Source of the DNA: Lamellibrachia columna
Lineage: Eukaryota; Annelida; Polychaeta; Sabellida; Siboglinidae
NCBI GenBank assembly: GCA_963662155.1
Contig: OY759261.1
Coordinates: forward strand, 9,442,479 to 9,506,478
Length of the DNA stretch: 64,000 nt
Direction: 5' to 3'
Shown here: in pieces, positions 46,441 through 61,139 of the stretch
How the letters are laid out: each line of letters opens with the position of its first letter
Position numbering within the stretch: the first letter of the stretch is position 1
Notes under the pieces: generated by a model
What the model was told of the DNA's origin: nothing
Databases searched by the model: none
The model's input: only the letters and a program-made list of their open reading frames with translations
Made by a program: the position numbers and the translations under genes

Positions 46441-49320
46441 ACGTATTTCAAACATTTGGTTCTCCTCTATTTTAGACGTTTTCAAGTTTTACAACTTCTT
46501 TGTTTTAATAATCAACGTCAACGTTAAGATAAGCAATGTTACGGTAAATGTTATACTTTGATATTTATGCTTAATACGTTTACTTGTATTATCGCGCATT
46601 ATTGCCGCCTCACGAAACATTGTTCGATTGTTTTGGTATTTTTTTATTAAGCATACCATAATTGTATGCTCTTTTTATATATTATTTCTTCTTTGCAATA
46701 CTTTGATTATTCAGTATGCTATTATGAAGTTATAACTTCTTTATGTCTCTGTTAGTGACACTCTGAGATAATCATCAACAATAGTTTATGAATTAGCTTT
46801 TCGAAAACTCCAGCTTTATTTTTTTCTTTTCTTTGTCTATGTACGCACACAAAACAAACGGTATACAAAGTCTGGTTGCAATCAATCATTTAGACTGTCA
46901 ATCATCCTCCTTTTTGCAGGTGATGTTTCAAACAATTTTGAAAAAAAAATCATTTCGAAACATGCGCATTGGCAAAACACCTCTCAGTTTTTTTTCCATA
47001 TCCTGCCTTTTCTAATAACATAGATATGTTAGCTTTGGCATAGCATGGCTATTAGCATCTGCTACATCAACATGTCTAGTTGACATTATTCCATGTGTTT
47101 TGCCGATACCATCATCCACGTCATTTAGTTAGAGAGGTGGAGACACAGTTGTGTTCCTGAAACATATAAATTAGAAATTATTGATTCACATCAATTCCAA
47201 AGTTTTGAAGAAATATGTATTGTTATAAAATATTCATCCACATCTGCTAATTTGGTATGCATCTACTGTCCTGTTGGAAGCACAAATAATGCATTTTGAT
47301 GAATTTCCAGATTTTCTTGAGACCAACTTACAATTCCAAAGAGACCTTTATATGTTTGGAGATTTAACAATTCACCTTAATTTACTAAATCTAAATGATA
47401 GATCATTCATGGATGCCCTTCAAACATATGCTTTCCATCAATATTTGTCATTTCCTACTCATTTCCATAGTTATTGGCTCGATTTGTTCATTACAACTAC
47501 TTGTATTAACATCAAAGCAATATTTCCTACTGATGGTTTATTATGTCACCATTGTATCGTTATTGATTTGTGGTTACAAGTCGGGTGATGACCTAACAAA
47601 CGATCACATTTTGACCAATAAATAAAACTAATATAAATACCCTTCATAATTCAAATTCCGATATTTTGATCCAACTTAAATACACATTATGCGAGCTTTA
47701 TAATTACCATGACACTTTATGTAAACACCTGGATATACATGCCCCTAAACAAAATATAAGTGTAAAAGTGTCCCCTCCATCGCCATGGGTGTCAATAGAA
47801 GTAGTTGTCGATATCTTAAAAGAATTTGGCGACGAACTGGTGCTCCACTTGATCGATCCCGTTATTCTGAACAGCTACATATATGCAATCACACGATGTT
47901 AAAAGCAATGTCCAATTACTGTACACATTTTATCTAAAAAATCTTAAAAACTCATCAAATGTAGAAATCCGTAAAGACAATTATACATCTACAACAATTA
48001 ATAGCACTGTCTGAACATTCTTCATTGGATACATTTTATTGAAAATACTTCACAAATAATATTGCCCGCATTCAATTGAATTATGTCATTAATGATAATG
48101 ACAATTTTCCTAAACCGTAAATTTCTTAAAATAGAGTACAATGTTTCGCATCTGCAACTATTAATTAAGGTATCATTATCATTAAAATAAAATTTCCTAA
48201 CAAATTATATGATCTTTATCTATGTTCAGCACTTCTACTAAAAAGCTGCATCAATAAATTAATCTGTCCCATTCCTATTATCATAAACCTTTCAATGCAG
48301 GGTGGAATTGTTCCAAATATTTCAAACAAGCTCTTCTAAATCTGTTTTAGAATACAGCTAAATATGTGCAAAAAAATACCTAAATTATTATCGTCCTATC
48401 TCCAATTCCAGTTTTCTGTCAAAGTTATTGGGAAACGTAGTTGCCATTCGCCTTGGTCAACATATTTATAAATATAAATTCTCATATGATCTACAGTCTG
48501 CATATAAACGAGTCCACTCTAACGAAACGGCTCTTCTCAATATATGCAATTATATAGTTGACAATATGGACAATGGCAAAGTCACATAATTTTTTATTAT
48601 ATATATCAGCTGTTTTCGATACAATTGATTATGTAATCCCTTTACGACGTCTTCTTCGACATTTTGGTATTATTTGATATTTTAATTTCTGGAACAGCTC
48701 TTCGGTGGTTAAAATTATATTTTTCAGACAAACGCCAAAGCATTAACCCATCTGATACACTATCTTGCCCAAAACACCTTCCAATATGACTGCTGCAAGG
48801 ATCCGTCCTTGGCCTTGTTCTGTTTATCTTATATACTACATATGTACAACGTATATAAGCCAAGTCATTACTAATCATCGTTTCAGTCATCACCTTCTTG
48901 CTGATGACACACATGTTTACATATCATTTCAAAATCAAATGCACAAGAATAATTATGTTTCGACTGTAAGTGGTTTGGATACAATCAAGTAAGTAAAAGC
49001 TTAATTCAGATAAAACACACTTTATTATTATCATTGGCACTAAGCAACAACGAAATAGAGTCATCAGCAATTTTCCATTTAAACTACTTGGTAGTGATGC
49101 ATTCCCATCAGATACCGTTCTTAATATTGGTGTTCTCTTTGATGGTGACTTCAACTTTCGCCAGCATATTTCTGTACATATTCTGTACATATCGGATACG
49201 TGATATCCATCAAATTCGGCGTCAATTATCTAGATATGCTAAAACAACATAAACTACATGGATTACTAACTAACATTGTTAAAAGAGACTACCACTACTT
49301 TAACATGCACATTGGCTTCA
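46441..49320 (+). mobile_element. CR1/L2-like LINE, copy 1
   Basis: 5' region 46441-46800 is non-coding and matches 53335-53700. Endonuclease: F-G-D-L-T-I-H-L-N near 47355, L-S-F-P-T-H-F-H and D-G-L-L-C-H-H (about 47540). Polymerase: S-A-Y-K-R-V-H-S-N-E-T-A-L-L (about 48500), I-S-A-V-F-D-T-I-D-Y (first Asp), and H-L-L-A-D-D-T-H-V-Y (about 48900, catalytic A-D-D). Numerous stops. The family encodes an endonuclease-polymerase for target-primed insertion. Confidence 0.8.
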
Positions 49321-49893
49321 TGTTACGTATCGATTTATTTTAATCCGTCCACTCTTATGTATCGTGCTCTACACTGCAATCACACTACTTGGTTTTCAAA
49401 TATCCACACGGAGCTCAGATCATCAATTTCTCTATAACTTATCACTTCAACAATATATGAAACCATAGCTATCTTCCGAAAACAACATATTTATTTTAAA
49501 TTGCTTTTCTACCGTAAATATTCGGTTGTCCGTCATTATAATAATGACCTTTGCGCGCCCTTGTTCACGATTATGCTTATTGGTTATGTTGTGTTGCTCT
49601 GAGCTGAGGTTCCTGACGATATAAGCTCCACATAAATTACTTTTTATTTTTATTGATGCAATGAAATATTCGTGCCACAAAAGACAAGTACGACTGCCGG
49701 TGTCACGAAGCGTTCAGTAGACGATTGACGTATATCATGTAACAATGATACATAGCGTTGCTAACAATTGCACGTAACTGTTGTTCTGAGTTAAGTAATT
49801 TAAGTCGAACAACCACATTGGTTCCTCCCAGAATACCTCACCCCGGGAAATGTATAACTTGTTCCAATGTACCAACGGACCCCCGGGCATTCG
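49321..49893. other. No gene; repeat segment abuts the gap
   Basis: The last 70 bp (49823-49893: TTGGTTCCTCCCAGAATACC through ACGGACCCCCGGGCAT) repeat at 56332-56400. This suggests that the gap sits at the edge of an R2-type unit. PON exons 6-8 of copy C are not found here. Confidence 0.5.
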
Positions 49894-50093
49894 NNNNNNN
49901 NNNNNNNNNNNNNNNNNNNNNNNNNNNNNNNNNNNNNNNNNNNNNNNNNNNNNNNNNNNNNNNNNNNNNNNNNNNNNNNNNNNNNNNNNNNNNNNNNNNN
50001 NNNNNNNNNNNNNNNNNNNNNNNNNNNNNNNNNNNNNNNNNNNNNNNNNNNNNNNNNNNNNNNNNNNNNNNNNNNNNNNNNNNNNNNNNNNNN
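49894..50093. other. Assembly gap (200 N)
   Basis: A run of exactly 200 N, probably a placeholder. By comparison with block B, exon 5 of PON copy C should lie here (in B it ends about 140 bp left of the sequence equivalent to 50094). Confidence 0.99.
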
Positions 50094-50281
50094 AGTTATC
50101 AATAAGGAATTGAGCCAGAACATTTTAAAATATGAATTTACGACATTAATCTGCAATCGATTGCGGTCCGTTTATAGCAAGTAGCAGCTTACCAAACCTG
50201 TTGTAAGATTTCATAATTCCGGATAGTTTACAAAGCGTTGGTTAATACTGACAAACGACATGGATTTTTAGAAACACTGAC

Positions 50282-51494
50282 TGCATGATTGTCGGGTCGC
50301 GGTATGTTCGGATGTGGCACAACTGTCGTCTCTTCTCGCCGAACCGAAACTTCTCCACCGAATCATTTCCGACCACACGAGCGTTGACAACAAATATGTA
50401 GATTACGTCTGAAAAACAAGTAATATAATGCGTCATATCCAATATTATAAAAAAGTCAACTGTTATATGGCGACTGAAACATTCTGAGCGACTTCATATG
50501 TTTAATTAGTATGCATTCCTTGATGGAAAATAATTTACAAATAAATAACTATATAATCATCTGAACAGGTTTTATATCCGGATATACGAAGCTATACAAA
50601 TAAAAGTTATTATCATTATATTTATAACTAGCTCAATTATATTAAGATATAACTACTGCTAATCCTACTACACACATATAACTTGTTAATAGACGGAACG
50701 CTAACGGTGACATATGGCTGCAGCCAAAGCTAGTTCTAAAGAAAACGTCGTATGTCTTACTGGTGTTGTAGTCCCTCCAAATGCTGAGACTGAGAGGGGA
50801 GAATATGGATCTGTCGAGTTCGCCTACGATGTCAAGTGCGTGGGCCCCATGTCTGGGCTTCTTGAAGTCAAACAGGAATATATCGCCCCGACTCTTTGCT
50901 TTAAAGCCCTGTCCAACAAAAAAGTCACTAATTTAGGTTAAATACAACATTCTTTCGTTACGTCTCTCTACTGCGCCCTCAACGTTTTTCCAACTATCTT
51001 CGTCATTGCTATCTACGTTGTCGACGAATGAAATCGGTTATCGTCGTCGTCGTCGACATAAGTAGTAGCATCGTATGATTAATAACTAACACAAACGGCC
51101 ACCATAACTTACCGATGTGATGAACGCCAGTCCATTCGGAAGCGCCTGGATGTCTTCAGAACCGTTATCTAGCAGACAAGGACACACATTATACCGAAGT
51201 TGTACTGGGTTTGATATCGCGCATACAACCAATAAATAACAAACTACATCATGTATGTATCTTGTGTCGAGATAATGTGCGACGTAGGATATACAATGTT
51301 AACGGTCAACCGTGCTTGTAACCTGTTATATGTTTCGGGCCCTTTTAGAATATTATATTTGAAGGCCAAATTAACAATCCCAGCAAGCCGCTCCTATAAT
51401 CGTACTTTATATTATTTTAATGATGTACACTTATATGATAAGTGAAACTAATATGTGTCGGCGTATATGCATACATCAATGCGCACGCACGCAT

Positions 51495-51549
<55 letters not shown>

Positions 51550-51674
51550 CGAAAGCACAATCATCAACACCTACCGATGCCTGACACCAGCCTACACCCG
51601 CATGCCGTCTTGTGGAAAGGAAACGTCCATCTAAAAAACTTAACTGGTAAACATAAACATAATTCATATAACAT
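50282..51674 (-). pseudogene. Paraoxonase-like gene, copy C (exons 1-4; rest in gap or lost)
   Basis: Exons on the - strand: 51575-51674 (candidate ATG 51674), 51113-51168, 50761-50893 and 50282-50408, all with GT/AG borders and the same phases as copies A and B. All four are open. Exon 1 is 15 bp shorter than in copy B around the N-H-Q-P segment, in frame. G-S-E-D (Glu53, Asp54) and L-P-N-G-L-A-F-I are kept. The His115 motif has become P-L-S-L-S and the His134 motif V-V-N-A, so the catalytic dyad is lost. Exon 5 probably falls in the gap; exons 6-8 are not seen to its left. It is the least damaged copy in what can be read. I call it a pseudogene because the 3' half is missing, but it could be a partial gene misassembled at the gap. 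Confidence 0.7.
51481..51550. repeat. (ACGC)n microsatellite
   Basis: About 16 ACGC units immediately 3' of exon 1 of PON copy C, in intron 1. Confidence 0.97.
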
Positions 51675-51999
51675 GAAGATTCGAAACGTGTGTGGCGCTT
51701 GTATTCAGCTCAGTTGTTTCCAGCTTATACCGGGTTTATTGACACGCCTAGTGACCAAGGCATCTTGTTGATTAGATTAGGAATAGAATAGTTGCATGGC
51801 GCCACAGAGGGGAGAGCGCATGTCCCACCGGTGTAAGGACATGCTGTGGAGCTACACCAAACCATGTCCCACCTATGGACAAATAACAACTGTTATGTTG
51901 TTGTTTTAGGCAAAACTGATTTCTAAACTGTCCCACTCTTGTTAGCACACAATGCAGTGTGACATAATCTCAACCGCCTTCGCCTATCTTGTTGACAGT

Positions 52000-52450
52000 G
52001 TGCACTGAAGTCAGATGACGCGTCTACAACATTGAAGGATAACATGCAAATCTGACCCGATCGACTGGTCAGGTCTGCATATTATGGTTGGATACATTTC
52101 CACAGACACTCTTGAAAGTGTGGAATGATGTCCAATTTTAATTTACTTACTGGACCACCCGAACTTATATGAGACGGATAAAGCCATCGACTCACCTAAG
52201 AACATAAATGTATGCAGGAATCACTGCAATATTGGATAGTGTCAGTTTGGAATGTTGCACGGGTCACACAATAGTGGATACGCATAACATTTATTACACT
52301 CTTTAAGAAGGGAGATCGATCAGTGTATGACGAAAAGGATTGTGGGCATTGCTGCGGAAATATCTTTGCCTAAAATACAAGTAGAAATGATCAAGGCATT
52401 GCAGTCAGGGATTATGGAATTGGAGAAGTTGAAGTCGCCTCAAACGTATA
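52000..52450 (+). mobile_element. LINE-A linker and polymerase fragment (block C)
   Basis: Linker part at 52000-52200 matches 39960-40200. The polymerase part reads V-A-A-type, I-A-A-E-I-S-L-P-K-I-Q-V-E-M-I-K-A-L-Q-S-G. Here the join after L-E-K goes to K-S-P-Q-T, different from the other copies, so this copy had a separate or further deletion. Confidence 0.6.
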
Positions 52451-52539
52451 TTCAAACATCTAGTAATGCAAACAATGAAGACAAGAAACTTAAACTTAAG
52501 GTTGTTATTCTCACTTGCCGATTAAACACAAACCGGGAG

Positions 52540-53160
52540 GTGATTCATGCAAATACAATACAACGACAATGTGTTGCAACATGGTTACATCGGCCGTCGA
52601 GCTTGGAACATATGCATCAGCGGACTACAACAACACCGAATGGGACAGCAGGTTGAAGACAGAGCTCTCAATGACGTGGAAACTAGCTCAAGTCGCATCG
52701 AGTATCTACCAAATGAAGTCGACCGCGAAGCCTTGTCGTATATTCACGCCGTCGGTTGATGTATGTAAATTATCATCAATGTATGTCTCGCTTATTAAAC
52801 GCAACAGTTACGCAGCAATGCGTGAGGAAGAGAGTTGCATTCGGTGATCTGTGTGGATGCTTTTGATCGGAGAGTAGACCCGTTAATCTCCGACGAGCAC
52901 CATCTAAGCGGAATAGCCAAATGTATGTCACGCCTATTAAACGCAACAGTTACGCAGCAATGCATGAGGAAGAGAGTTGCATTCGGTGATCTGTGTGTAT
53001 GCTTTTGTTCGGAGAGTAGACCCGTTAATCTCCGACGAGCACCATCTAAGCGGAATAGCCGCGGCAGGTTTTGCAGTCGGTTGATGATGTATGTAACTGA
53101 TCCCACAAGTATGCCACGCCTATTCAACACACTAGATCAGCAGCTATGCGAGGGGGGAGT
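52540..53160 (+). mobile_element. SGNH-associated repeat (block C) with a 142-bp duplication
   Basis: Starts with the H-G-Y-I-G-R-R-A-W-N and R-A-L-N-D-V-E-T segments, then F-D-R-R-V-D-P-L-I-S-D-E-H-H-L-S-G-I-A, the clearest D-x-x-H-L motif of the family, and a second copy of it in another frame. Copies 52779-52920 and 52921-53062 are tandem repeats of 142 bp. Confidence 0.55.
52779..53062. repeat. 142-bp tandem duplication
   Basis: Units start ATGTATGTCTCGCTTATTAA and ATGTATGTCACGCCTATTAA and are nearly identical over GAGAGTTGCATTCGGTGATC. Confidence 0.9.
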
Positions 53161-53194
53161 TACTTGTATCCTTAGATATGTGGGGATGCTTTTC

Positions 53195-53334
53195 TGAAAT
53201 CATATATTAGTAAATAGCTTAATATGACGTAGATACTCCACGCCCAAAAAGCAACTATACGCTGACAGTTACACAACCGTTCAGACGTTCTTGTGCGCAC
53301 GGGCATAAAAACGTCATGTTTGAATCAGGAAGAG
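53195..53334. repeat. Dispersed repeat R2, truncated
   Basis: Begins at a TAGATACTCCACGCCC-containing stretch and joins the 5' end of the second CR1/L2-like LINE, as at 46440. Confidence 0.6.
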
Positions 53335-55975
<2,641 letters not shown>

Positions 55976-55984
55976 TATACCGAC

Positions 55985-57010
55985 GTATTAGTTTCCACTT
56001 GACATAGCAAGTGTGTGTAGACAGTGTATTTGTTTAACGAGCCTGTAATTATATATTGATAAATAGTTTAACACGATGTCCATTCTCCACGCCCAAAACA
56101 CAATTATACGGTGATATTTGCACTATAGTTCAGCCGGTCATGTGCGCATGGATATAATAACAGCATGTGTTAATTCTTCTAAATATGTTTGGTTGAGTGT
56201 TATATAAAGTTTCCATTCAGCCAGTCAGCAGGCCAGGGAAGCAACAACATTGGGAAAGTTCGGTATCTGGGCTGACTTGCAATTTAACAAGCGATACTTT
56301 TCCCTCTCCATCTGCGTCTCCATTACATTGGTTCCTCCCACAATACCCCACCCCGGGGAATTTATAATTTGTTTCAATGTACCAACGGACCCCCGGGCAT
56401 GTTTGAAAATGTCAGCCACATACATGAGAATCTGACGGAGAAACGAGTGAACTGACAGACTGACTGACAAAAAGACATACATACATACATAAGAATACCA
56501 GATGTCCACGGATGAAGTTACACATTCTTTCGTTCAGTTCTGAATAACATACAGACGTATCAGTTTCCACTTAACATAGCAATTGCGTGTAGACAGTGTA
56601 TTTGGTTAATGTGTCTGAAATTATATATTGATACATAGTTTAATATGGTGTTGATACTCCACGCCCAAAAATAAATTAAACGGTGATATTTGCACTACCG
56701 TTCAGCCGTTATAATAATAATGTGTTAATTCTTCTAAAGATGTTGGGATGAGTTTTACACGAAGCTTCGAATCAGGTAGTTAGAAGGCCAGTGAAGCAAC
56801 AACATTGTGAAAGTTCGTTATCTGGGATGACTTGCAATTTAACAGCTGTACTTTTCCATCTCCCTCTGCAATTCAACCTCCTTCTTACTCCACCGCCCTC
56901 GCTTCCTCTCGCTCTTCATCACTCTCTTCCTCTCATGTCCCTCTACCTCCTCTCTCCCGCCGCCTCACTTCCTCCCTTCCTCCCCTCTCTCCCCTCTTTC
57001 TTGGCTGCAG
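55985..57010. repeat. Two dispersed R2 units in tandem
   Basis: Units 55985-56320 and 56540-57010, separated by the segment shared with the left edge of the gap (56332-56400) and CATA repeats. The second unit ends in 120 bp of C/T-rich DNA next to a PON tail. Confidence 0.7.
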
Positions 57011-57013
57011 CAG

Positions 57014-57061
57014 TTATCCGTGGTGTACTTCATAAACACGCATTTTATTGAAGGCGCTACC
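57014..57061 (-). pseudogene. PON C-terminal tail fragment 3
   Basis: The - strand reads G-S-A-F-N-K-M-R-V-Y-E-V-H-H-G and a TAA. Homology to exon 8 stops at GCTACC, followed by CGCACACACGC. The open frame continues upstream to 57328 into the SGNH-type segment, giving a chimeric 104-codon frame. Confidence 0.7.
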
Positions 57062-57139
57062 GCACACACGCAAGCACGCACACACGTGCACGAAGCGTAC
57101 ACGCACCCACTTGATGCGACTATATTCACATGCAATGCC

Positions 57140-57835
57140 GGACCAGCAGTGTGAGCAGGAATCCCTGCTCACATAGTTGAAATAACTAATGCTACTCATG
57201 CTAGTGTCAATCGTTCTTTGCAGTTCTTCTGCCAAACCTGCCGCGGCTATTCCGCCTAGATGGTGCTCATCGGAGATAAACGGGTCTACTCTCCCAACAA
57301 ATGCATCCCCACAGATTAACGAATGCAACTCTCTTCCCCACGCATTGCTGTATAACTGTTGCGTGTGATAGGCGTGACATACATTTCAGATCACTTACAT
57401 ACATCATTAACGGATTGCGTCACTATACGACACGGCTTCGCTGTCGACTTTATTTATAAGCCACTCGATGCGAAGTAAGCTAGTTTCTACGTCATTCAGA
57501 GTTCTTTGTTCAACCCACTGTCCCATTCGTCGTTGCTGAACTAGTGTGTTGAATAGGCGTGGCATACATTTGAGATCAGTTACATACATCATCAACCGAC
57601 TGCGTCACGAGACGACCATGCTTCGCGGTCGAATTCATTTGTGAGCAACTCGATACGAAGTGAGCTAGGCGTCACGTCATTCAGTTATGTCTTTAACCTG
57701 TTGTTTCATTCGTTGTTGCTGTCGTCCGCTGGCGCGTCTGTTCCAAGCTCGACGCATGATGTAGCCATGTTGCATTACATTTTCGCTGTATGTACCGTTG
57801 GCTGCATAACACTCTTGTGCAGCCAGTCAGTTTGT
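57140..57835 (-). mobile_element. SGNH-associated repeat, inverted, two stacked copies
   Basis: The - strand has F-V-G-R-V-D-P-F-I-S-D-E-H-H-L-G-G-I-A-A (57230-57310) and L-A-E-E-L-Q-R-T-I-D, the best preserved SGNH-type stretch in the window. Further left-strand segments with R-T-L-N-D-V-E-T occur twice (near 57500 and, diverged, near 57690), so two copies are joined. Confidence 0.5.
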
Positions 57836-58229
57836 CTGTTTAATAAAATGTATCTCGTTATCACTTCACGAGCTGTGTCCTCTACACAACAGTTAACAAT
57901 ATAATATATTGCTTTAAGTACATAGCGATGAAGATAATTCCATTCTTGTCTACGCTTGACACACGAAATAGAACAGTACCATCTCTCTCGCTGTCAGACT
58001 CCGTTGCGATTATTACTGTTCGCTTGGTTCATATTGCATGAATCACCACCAGGTCGGTCGTTCTTCGGCACGTATCACTACCTGAAGTTAGTTTCTTTTC
58101 TTAAAGGCGACATTGGCTTTTAGTACTTTTCGACAGTTGGAAGTGCAACATTTATTTAGGAAGTATGGTGTCATCTCTGTAGCTCCATAGACAGCGTCGA
58201 TACTACTATTTCTCTACGCACCATATATT
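57836..58229. other. No gene; repeat mosaic
   Basis: Inverted relatives of parts of 43060-43300 (for example CTCTCGCTGTCAGACTCCGT). Confidence 0.4.
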
Positions 58230-58560
58230 TCAATATGATTGTAAAATGGTGAATCTCTTCCACAAATGCTTGTGCAGCCGACCAAACGTTGATGCCACTT
58301 TACTTATGCGCATCTCCGATTCCATCATCCCTGAGTGCAGTTCCTTGAACATGTCTACAACTGTTTTAAGACGTACTTCTGCAGCAATGCCCACACCCTT
58401 TGTCTGCCAACGGCGTGGAACGTTTTTGTGAGAGTCAATGACGACTGCGTAGACGGTTTTGTTTGATACCTTTATTCTTGGATTTGACGTTATTTCCTCG
58501 GTGCGTCTTTCAGATGTAAAACACTTTGAGTTGCATTAATCATGTTTGCAGTGTGGACCG
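58230..58560 (-). mobile_element. LINE-A fragment with internal deletion, inverted
   Basis: The - strand reads V-I-D-S-H-K, then G-I-A-A-E and V-V-D-M-F-K-E-L-H-S-G-M-M-E-S, joined through M-R to K-S-G-I-N-V-W-S-A-A-Q. The deletion join is the same as at 40640, with more drift. Confidence 0.55.
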
Positions 58561-58974
58561 CAAGACGATCGAGAAACACTCTTACGAATAATCTGCCACC
58601 TCCAACAGTGTCATCTAGAATCCCTGGTTTGATTTGAGGTTTGCAGAATGTGCCTCGATGGTGCATACATCATCACGCGCGTGTGCGTGTGTGTACGCGT
58701 ACGCGTACGCGTACGTATGCGTGTGCTAACCATACTGACGTCCAAACGTGGTATTAGGTAATGTTATCTTTTTTACCCTAAAACATCATTGATGTGAATG
58801 TCAAGTTTTTAGTAGATAGTTTAAATGAACAATGAAAATATAAATAAATCTGATATTGTTATAATTGTTAGACTTGAGCTTTACGTTTTTATGAAAGTTC
58901 TGAAAAACGGGTGGGCATATATCAGAGTTGGTCTACAGCTACTGAAAAACAATTAACCTAAAAACAAAATGTAA
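58561..58974. other. No gene; GC-rich alternating tract
   Basis: Contains ACGCGTACGCGTACGC (about 58695) and inverted relatives of 17000-17200. Confidence 0.45.
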
Positions 58975-59405
58975 ATTGTAACTAATGCTATCCATTCAAA
59001 CGTTCTTTTCAGCTCTTCTGCAAAACCTGCCGCCTTTATCCGTTTAGATTGAGCTCATCAGAGATAAACTGGTTTGGTCTCCTAACAAAAGCATATAGTT
59101 CGTTGAGTAGGCGTGACATACATTTCAGATCATTGACATACATCGTCAACCAACTGCGTCACTAGACAACCAGTCTTTGGTCGACTTCATTTGTAAGCCA
59201 TTCGATGCGAAATAAGCTAGCTTCTACGTCATTCAGAGTTCTTTGTTCAAACCACTGTCCCATTCGTCGTTGCTGTAGTCCGTTGGCGTGTCCGTTCCAA
59301 ACTCGTCGGCCGATGTAACCATGTTGCAACACATTGCCACTATATGTACCGTTGGCTACATAACACTCTTGTGCAGCCAGTCAGCGTAAGTCATTCACAA
59401 TACGC
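58975..59405 (-). mobile_element. SGNH-associated repeat fragment, inverted
   Basis: Same order as 57140-57835, more diverged; ends at the GTGCAGCCAGTCAGCGTAAG edge shared with 61790. Confidence 0.55.
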
Positions 59406-59759
59406 AGTTTTGTTTTAGTTGATTCTTCTAGATGTGATCTTGCAAGTTTCTAAGTGTATTTACATGGAAGCAGTATATATTAATAAGTTAAATATCGAGG
59501 AACATTCTTACGAATACTTTTAAGGGGAGTGGTTAACATATGTTATTCGCATACATTGACCGACCTCTTTCTTAATCAGTGTGACCAGTTTTGCACATAT
59601 CAACTCATGTGGGACGCGTGCAACATTCCATACTTACACTATCAAGTTGTGCAGCGATTCCTGCAGTGATCTGACTCCACATTACACTATCCCTCCATCA
59701 CAACCATTGCTGTGAACGTGTAATCCATATGATAAATATCATAGCATATTTATTATATA

Positions 59760-59856
<97 letters not shown>

Positions 59857-60035
59857 TTACCTGTGATTGTCACTTAACATGTAATTGTATTTCCATAGGC
59901 CTATATGCATGCTATTAAGTTAGACGATATTTATGTCAAAATACCACCGAATGTCCGGCAATTCACCTGCATGTAATTGAAACGCGTGCCTGCATGCATA
60001 TGCTCGTTCACATATGTGCGTGCGTGCGTGTATGC
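59406..60035. other. No gene; (AT)n tract
   Basis: Contains (AT)n at 59764-59854 and a short segment (59873-59950) related to 30297-30370. Confidence 0.45.
59764..59854. repeat. (AT)n microsatellite
   Basis: About 45 uninterrupted units. Confidence 0.95.
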
Positions 60036-60083
60036 GGTAGCGTATTTGCCAAAATGCTTCTTTCTGAAGTACACCGCGCATAA
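60036..60083 (+). pseudogene. PON C-terminal tail fragment 4 (opposite orientation)
   Basis: The + strand reads G-S-V-F-A-K-M-L-L-S-E-V-H-R-A and a TAA. Left of the GGTAGC start is GTGCGTGCGTGCGTGTATGC, so the coding homology is cut at the same point as in the three - strand fragments. This is the only PON sequence on the + strand. Confidence 0.7.
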
Positions 60084-60084
60084 A

Positions 60085-60640
60085 TCATGCAGCCACAAAA
60101 AAAACAGGAAAGGGAGAGGGAACAAGGGAGGGGAAGTAGGGAGATATAGGTTACAGGAAAATGAGAAGACGTTGGAGATGAATACGAAGAGGAAGAGAGA
60201 TAGAGAGAAAGAGAGGGAGAGAGAGAGAGAGAGAGACAGAGAGAGAGACAGAGACAGAGACAGAGACAGAGACAGAGACAGAGAGACAGAGAATGCGGTG
60301 TTGGGAGAGGGAGATGGTTATAGCAAAGGTTATACAAATAATAGTCAACCCATATAAGGAACGTTCTTCATGTTGTTATTTCCCTGGCATGCTGACTGTC
60401 TGAGTTGAAGCTTCGTGTAAAACTCAACCCAACATCTTTAGAAGAATTAACTCATGTCGTTATTAGACCCGTGCGCACATAACCGGCTGAACGGTGTTGT
60501 AACAATAAGCGTATAATTGCATTTTGGGCGTGGAATATCTACGTCATATTAAACTATTTACCAATATATAATTACAGACCCATTAACCAAAAGCACTGTC
60601 TACACGCACTTGCTATGTCAAGTGGAAAATAATACGCCTG
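60085..60640. repeat. Dispersed repeat R2, inverted, with GA/GACA tract
   Basis: Starts TGCAGCCACAAAAAAAACAG after the PON tail, has a purine tract (60140-60295, including six GACAGA units) where the + oriented copies have C/T-rich DNA, and continues to ATGTCAAGTGGAAAATAATA. Confidence 0.75.
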
Positions 60641-61139
60641 AATATTATTTAGAAATAACTGGGCGAAAGAAATTGCAACTTCATCCACGGACGTCTGGTT
60701 GATACATGAACAAACCCTGGTTTGCGTGTGCATTCCACCATGCCTTCAAAACGTGGTATTAGGATAATACTGTCTGGTTTGCCATCAAAACAACATTTAT
60801 GTAAATGTTTTGAATAGACAGTGTAAATGAATACTGACAAACATATGATAATATTATAGTTATTATACTCGTGTTTTATTTGTTGATGAAAAGTTCAATA
60901 AACGGGCGTCTCTCGACGTTGGTTACTACCTACTCAATAATAACTATCTGATAAAGAAAACAAATGTGTCAATAAAAAATAAATGTTGTTTCTTTTGTAC
61001 ACTACATAACGTTAACAAGGGTATTGGAAAAGTGCGTAAATATTTGGTGCCACAAATCTGATATACATGGAGTGAACAAGGCTTAAAAAATCGAAGTTTA
61101 TTTTCATCAAAATCGGGACGTAATTCCGATACGCCCATT
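60641..61139. other. No gene; repeat mosaic
   Basis: Inverted relatives of 16900-17300. An AT-rich stretch near 60850-61100 has no recognised content. Confidence 0.45.

Noticed and set aside
56225..56509. PON exon 6 homolog (reads M-Y-V-A-D-I-F-K-H)
   Set aside because: There is superficial likeness to Y-V-Y-x-x-E-L, but no splice borders or phase agreement; it is treated as a repeat segment.
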